Assembly: GCF_017876405.1 (NCBI RefSeq)
Contig: NZ_JAGINW010000001.1
Location: forward strand, 9,313,203-9,377,202
DNA length: 64,000 nucleotides
Direction: 5' to 3'
Source: Kibdelosporangium banguiense
Lineage (GTDB): Bacteria; Actinomycetota; Actinomycetes; Mycobacteriales; Pseudonocardiaceae
Each line of letters begins with the position of its first letter. The first letter of the stretch is position 1. The translations under genes and the position numbers were made by a program. Of this stretch, positions 61,801-64,000 are shown piece after piece. The notes below the pieces were generated by a model. It saw only the letters and a program-made list of their open reading frames with translations. It ran no database searches and had not been told where the DNA came from.

Positions 61801-62390
61801 CTGTGGGCAGTACTGGCGGCTGGGACAACTACGTGAACCTGACGCCGGTCAACGTGACCAGGCCCGCGGGCACCACCGAACTGTTCGTGGTGTTCAAGTC
61901 CAGTTCCAGCACCACGTTCGATTTGGACTCGATCACGTTCGTCGGCCCCGGTGTGGGCACGCCGGGTACCAGCCAGGGCGGCCCGATCGTGGGCATCGCC
62001 AACAAGTGCGTCGATGTCAACGGCAGCGGCACCGCGGACGGCACCAAGGTCCAGTTGTCGACCTGCACGAACGCAACCAACCAGCAGTGGACGAGGTCCG
62101 GCTCGACGTTCCGTGCGCTGGGCAAGTGCCTCACGGTGAACGGATCGGGCACCGCGAACGGCGCTCTCGTTCAGTTGTGGAGCTGCACCGGCAGTGCCGG
62201 GCAGAACTGGACCCCGCAGACCGACGGCTCGCTGTTGAACGCCAACTCCGGCAAGTGCCTCGACGCCAACGGAGCCAGCTCCGCCGACGGCACGCAGCTG
62301 ATCATCTGGACCTGTCACGGCGGCACCAACCAGAAGTGGACCGTACCCGCGTCCATCGCCGCTCCACGTCCGCACATGAAGGCAGTGTGA
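58881..62390 (+). CDS. Secreted ThuA - PQQ-type sugar dehydrogenase - PKD - CBM6 - ricin multidomain protein
   Basis: The 1169-residue protein starts with a signal peptide (RLMTLIAGLLLVITTTAPAA). In order follow a ThuA-like glutamine-amidotransferase-fold domain (33-250; GGGIVAIHNATDM), a soluble glucose/sorbosone dehydrogenase propeller (about 265-700; EDGLAGIALDPGF, HTGGYLTFGPNGNLYIGVGD, MGFRNPFRF), a PKD domain (702-795; TYRWAFGDGTTST), an Ig-like linker, a CBM6 (about 897-1030; KQAEYF to FDLDSITF) and a ricin-B trefoil (1032-1160). It should bind polysaccharide and oxidise sugars outside the cell. A CebR-like operator and a hairpin lie upstream. The stop overlaps the next start by one base. 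Confidence 0.92.
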   Translation: MRHTFVRLMTLIAGLLLVITTTAPAAPAQAAAGEKVLLFTKTAAGAFRHDSIPAGVSMFQQMAADNGWQMTHSEDSTVFNDATLAGFNVIIMFQTSGMVWDNDSQRAAVQKYVRNGGGIVAIHNATDMNIENQFPWWDQMLGMTMTQHSATVAGTAKVADQVHPSGQGLPQRWNRTEEWYNFDRNARGNVHVLVTADETTYNPGSSAMGSDHPISWCRNFEGGRLWATAMGHQASSYSEPLFRTHILGGVQTAAGTRSADCAPTVWSNYDKVELDGNTLAPSALEVAPDRRVFYTQYGGQLKIYKPDTRATVVAGTLNVYTGGEDGLAGIALDPGFATNKWVYLYYSPAGSAETNRVSRFTINGDTLDLASEKILLSIPAARRSEPGHTGGYLTFGPNGNLYIGVGDDTNPNESSGYAPIDERSGRDLFDAQKTSANTNDLRGKILRIHPESGGTYTVPAGNLFPAGTAQTKPEIYAMGFRNPFRFTVDTDGTIYMADYGPDAGSDNANRGPAGLVEWNVIKSPGNYGWPYCVANNIAFNDFNFATNSSGAKFNCGAPVNNSPNNTGMTNLPAARAANVWYGNGSNGNAFPEMGTGGEAPMAFPVYHYDANNPSATKFPQYFDKTPFFGEWSRNTMHEFRLDSSGNLLKINRFLANLQFKSPMDMKFGPDGSMYLLEWGTGFGRDNADSALFRIDYTSGSRAPVARATATPSSGTSPLTVAFSSAGSSDPDGTALTYRWAFGDGTTSTAANPSHTYSTRGQFNAQLTVTDGEGKTGVANVTITSGNTTPTVQLSAPAHGGMFDFGDRVPYTVNVTDPEDGTIDCARVITTPALGHDQHAHPLEPQPGCSGTIVTSADTGHGADANLFYAVDSVYTDKGATGVPALTGRTQAVLQPKHKQAEYFTNSSGIRVVAQAGAEGGQRIGDIGNNDWISFTPMNLTNINQVSFRVSSPGPGGTIELRAGSPTGTLVATATVGSTGGWDNYVNLTPVNVTRPAGTTELFVVFKSSSSTTFDLDSITFVGPGVGTPGTSQGGPIVGIANKCVDVNGSGTADGTKVQLSTCTNATNQQWTRSGSTFRALGKCLTVNGSGTANGALVQLWSCTGSAGQNWTPQTDGSLLNANSGKCLDANGASSADGTQLIIWTCHGGTNQKWTVPASIAAPRPHMKAV

Positions 62391-64000
62391 TGGGAAAACT
62401 GATCGCCACGGCCGCGCTGATCGCGGCAAACGTTGTCGTACCCTTATTCGTAGCGGCCGCGCCGGCATCGGCCCATCCGGTGAACGCGGCCGACTTCCAG
62501 CAGATCGAACTGGCCCGGGGCGTAGCCGAGATGGGCGAGCCCATGTCGCTGGCCGTGCTGCCGGACCGTTCGGTGTTGCACACCGCCCGCAACGGCACGC
62601 TGCGCCGCACCGACGCGGCGGGCAACACCAAAGTGATCGGCACCCTGCAGGTCTATTCGCACGACGAGGAAGGCCTGCAGGGCATCGGGGCGGATCCGAA
62701 CTTCGCCACCAACCGGTACATCTACCTGTACTACTCACCGCCACTGTCCACACCGGGCGGTGACGCCCCGGAGAACGGCACGGACTTCTCGGCGTGGAAC
62801 GGGGTGAACCGGCTGTCCCGGTTCACCCTCAACGCCGATTTCACACTGAACATGGCCAGCCAGGTGACCGTGCTGGACGTGGCCACGAGCCGGGGTATCT
62901 GCTGCCACGTCGGCGGGGACATCGACTTCGACGCGGCAGGCAACCTGTATCTGTCCACAGGGGACGATTCGAATCCGTTCGCCTCGGACGGTTACACCCC
63001 TATCGACGAGCGCAGCAACCGCAATCCCGCGTTCGACTCGCAGCGTGGCGCCGGCAACACCAATGACCTGCGCGGCAAAGTGCTGCGGATCAAGGTGAAC
63101 GCCGACGGGTCGTACTCGATCCCGGCAGGCAACCTGTTCGCGCCCGGTACCGCGCAGACCCGCCCGGAGATCTACGCGATGGGCTTCCGCAATCCGTTCC
63201 GGATGAACGTGGACAAGGCCACCGGCGTGGTCTATCTCGGCGACTACGGGCCGGACGCGGGCTCGACGACCTCCGGCCGCGGTCCGGCCGGCCAGGTCGA
63301 GTTCAACCGGATCGCCTCGGCAGGCAACTACGGCTGGCCGTACTGCACCGGCTCGAACACCACCAACGAGACCTATGTGGACTACACGTTCCCGTCCGGG
63401 CCGTCGGGTGCGCGGTTCAACTGTGCCGCGCCGGTCAACGACTCCCCGCGCAACACCGGGCTGAGGAACCTGCCTGCCGCCCGCGCGGCGTGGATCAAGT
63501 ACGACAACTGCTCGGTGTCGGCGTTCGGCTGCGGGTCGGAGTCGCCGATGAGCGCGCCGGTGTACCGGTACGACGCGGCCAACCCGTCGTCGGTGAAGTT
63601 CCCGCCCGCACTGGACGGTCACGTCTTCGCCACCGAGTTCGGCCGGCGGTGGATCAAGGCCATCGACGTGAACTCCGACGGCTCGGCCGGGCAGATCAAC
63701 GACTTCCCGTGGCGCGGCACGCAGGTCATGGACTCCACCTTCGGCCCGGACGGCGCGATGTACGTGCTCGACTACGGCACCGGATGGGGCAACGGGGACG
63801 CCAGCTCCGCGCTCTACCGCATCGAGTACAACCCTGCCGGCAACAAGGCACCGACCGCGCGGGCCAGTGCCAACCGTACGTCCGGCGCGGCGCCGCTCGC
63901 GGTGGACTTCTCATCAGCCGGTTCCTCGGACCCCGAGGGCAGCGCGCTGACCTATTCGTGGAACTTCGGCGATGGAAGCACGTCCACTGCGGCCAACCCG
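62390..64000 (+). CDS. Secreted PQQ-type sugar dehydrogenase with PKD domain (cut by window edge)
   Basis: The ATG at 62390 shares its A with the TGA of the preceding gene. At least 537 residues follow. A signal peptide (MGKLIATAALIAANVVVPLF to ASA) leads into a soluble aldose/sorbosone dehydrogenase propeller: EEGLQGIGADPNF, CCHVGGDIDFDAAGNLYLST, MGFRNPFRMNV and DSTFGPDGAMYVLDYGTGWG. A PKD domain begins near residue 485 (GSALTYSWNFGDGSTST), where the window ends. It is a paralogue of the middle of the preceding protein without the ThuA part. Shared translation suggests joint secretion for sugar oxidation. Confidence 0.92.
   Translation, partial: MGKLIATAALIAANVVVPLFVAAAPASAHPVNAADFQQIELARGVAEMGEPMSLAVLPDRSVLHTARNGTLRRTDAAGNTKVIGTLQVYSHDEEGLQGIGADPNFATNRYIYLYYSPPLSTPGGDAPENGTDFSAWNGVNRLSRFTLNADFTLNMASQVTVLDVATSRGICCHVGGDIDFDAAGNLYLSTGDDSNPFASDGYTPIDERSNRNPAFDSQRGAGNTNDLRGKVLRIKVNADGSYSIPAGNLFAPGTAQTRPEIYAMGFRNPFRMNVDKATGVVYLGDYGPDAGSTTSGRGPAGQVEFNRIASAGNYGWPYCTGSNTTNETYVDYTFPSGPSGARFNCAAPVNDSPRNTGLRNLPAARAAWIKYDNCSVSAFGCGSESPMSAPVYRYDAANPSSVKFPPALDGHVFATEFGRRWIKAIDVNSDGSAGQINDFPWRGTQVMDSTFGPDGAMYVLDYGTGWGNGDASSALYRIEYNPAGNKAPTARASANRTSGAAPLAVDFSSAGSSDPEGSALTYSWNFGDGSTSTAANP

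Noticed and set aside
60525..62753. 742-codon minus-strand open frame opposite the sugar dehydrogenases
   Set aside because: It is antisense to conserved propeller, PKD and lectin repeats and has no start site or motif.
1..64000. CRISPR arrays, tRNA or rRNA genes
   Set aside because: No regularly spaced repeats of CRISPR type and no clover-leaf or rRNA-like stretch were noticed on reading; a dedicated tRNA or RNA-family scan was not possible.

Overview
This is a high-GC window with dense, often overlapping genes, GTG starts, TetR/IclR/GntR/PadR regulators, an F420-type oxidoreductase and ricin-lectin-bearing secreted enzymes. All of this fits a soil actinomycete, most likely of the Pseudonocardiales/Amycolatopsis kind; the genus is inferred, not shown. 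No rRNA, tRNA, CRISPR array or PKS/NRPS assembly line was seen.

Region by region. (1) 1-13.4 kb: an oxidative accessory cluster. It holds a partial MFS gene, an acyl-CoA ligase fused to a hotdog domain, a TetR regulator (TetR1), a self-sufficient CYP102-type P450-reductase fusion with a DHA2 efflux pump, a second TetR (TetR2), an amidase, a flavin amine oxidase and a divergent DAO-type flavoenzyme. Two different palindromic operator families tie the promoters together. (2) 13.4-20.4 kb: a scarred region. A CBS-BON protein, an intact IS701-like element, a PadR / membrane protein / secreted peptidase operon, a truncated second IS copy, and remnants of a universal stress protein, cydA and a DUF2637 gene lie here, with two DosR/DevR-like boxes. 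It looks like a decayed hypoxia locus interrupted by a possible composite transposon. (3) 20.7-22.8 kb: a small membrane protein and a NarL-type two-component pair. (4) 22.9-28.4 kb: TetR3, an MFS pump, a Baeyer-Villiger monooxygenase and a beta-propeller lactonase-like protein, with matching operators in front of the pump and of the monooxygenase operon. (5) 28.7-37.7 kb: a small secreted protein, a hypothetical protein, an APC permease with an LLM oxidoreductase, a GntR regulator coupled to a Cache-domain protein, a GlcD/GlcF-like oxidase pair, and a truncated aldehyde dehydrogenase marking a rearrangement junction.

(6) 37.7-53.9 kb: a catabolic gene set centred on an IclR regulator. To its left, on the minus strand, are an aldehyde dehydrogenase, WrbA and a DsbA-like protein. 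To its right is a run of ten mostly stop/start-overlapping genes: a TPP enzyme, aldehyde dehydrogenase, an SDR lacking its catalytic residues, an Asp-box propeller, a VOC protein, an AA_synth protein, an alpha/beta hydrolase, an MhpA-like monooxygenase and a NIPSNAP protein, then an APC permease with a copper amine oxidase. A TGTACGA-n3-TCGTACA type palindrome stands before the two rightward transcription units, and a degenerate copy lies in the divergent promoter. I infer uptake and oxidative deamination of an amine, followed by oxidation and possible ring attack; this is the best candidate for an undescribed system here. (7) 54-64 kb: secreted carbohydrate enzymes. They are a Tat-exported GH127 beta-L-arabinofuranosidase, a GH39-like hydrolase, a ThuA/PQQ-type sugar dehydrogenase/PKD/CBM6/ricin multidomain protein, and a second sugar dehydrogenase cut by the window edge. 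LacI-type palindromes, one very close to the CebR box, precede them, which suggests plant-polysaccharide control.
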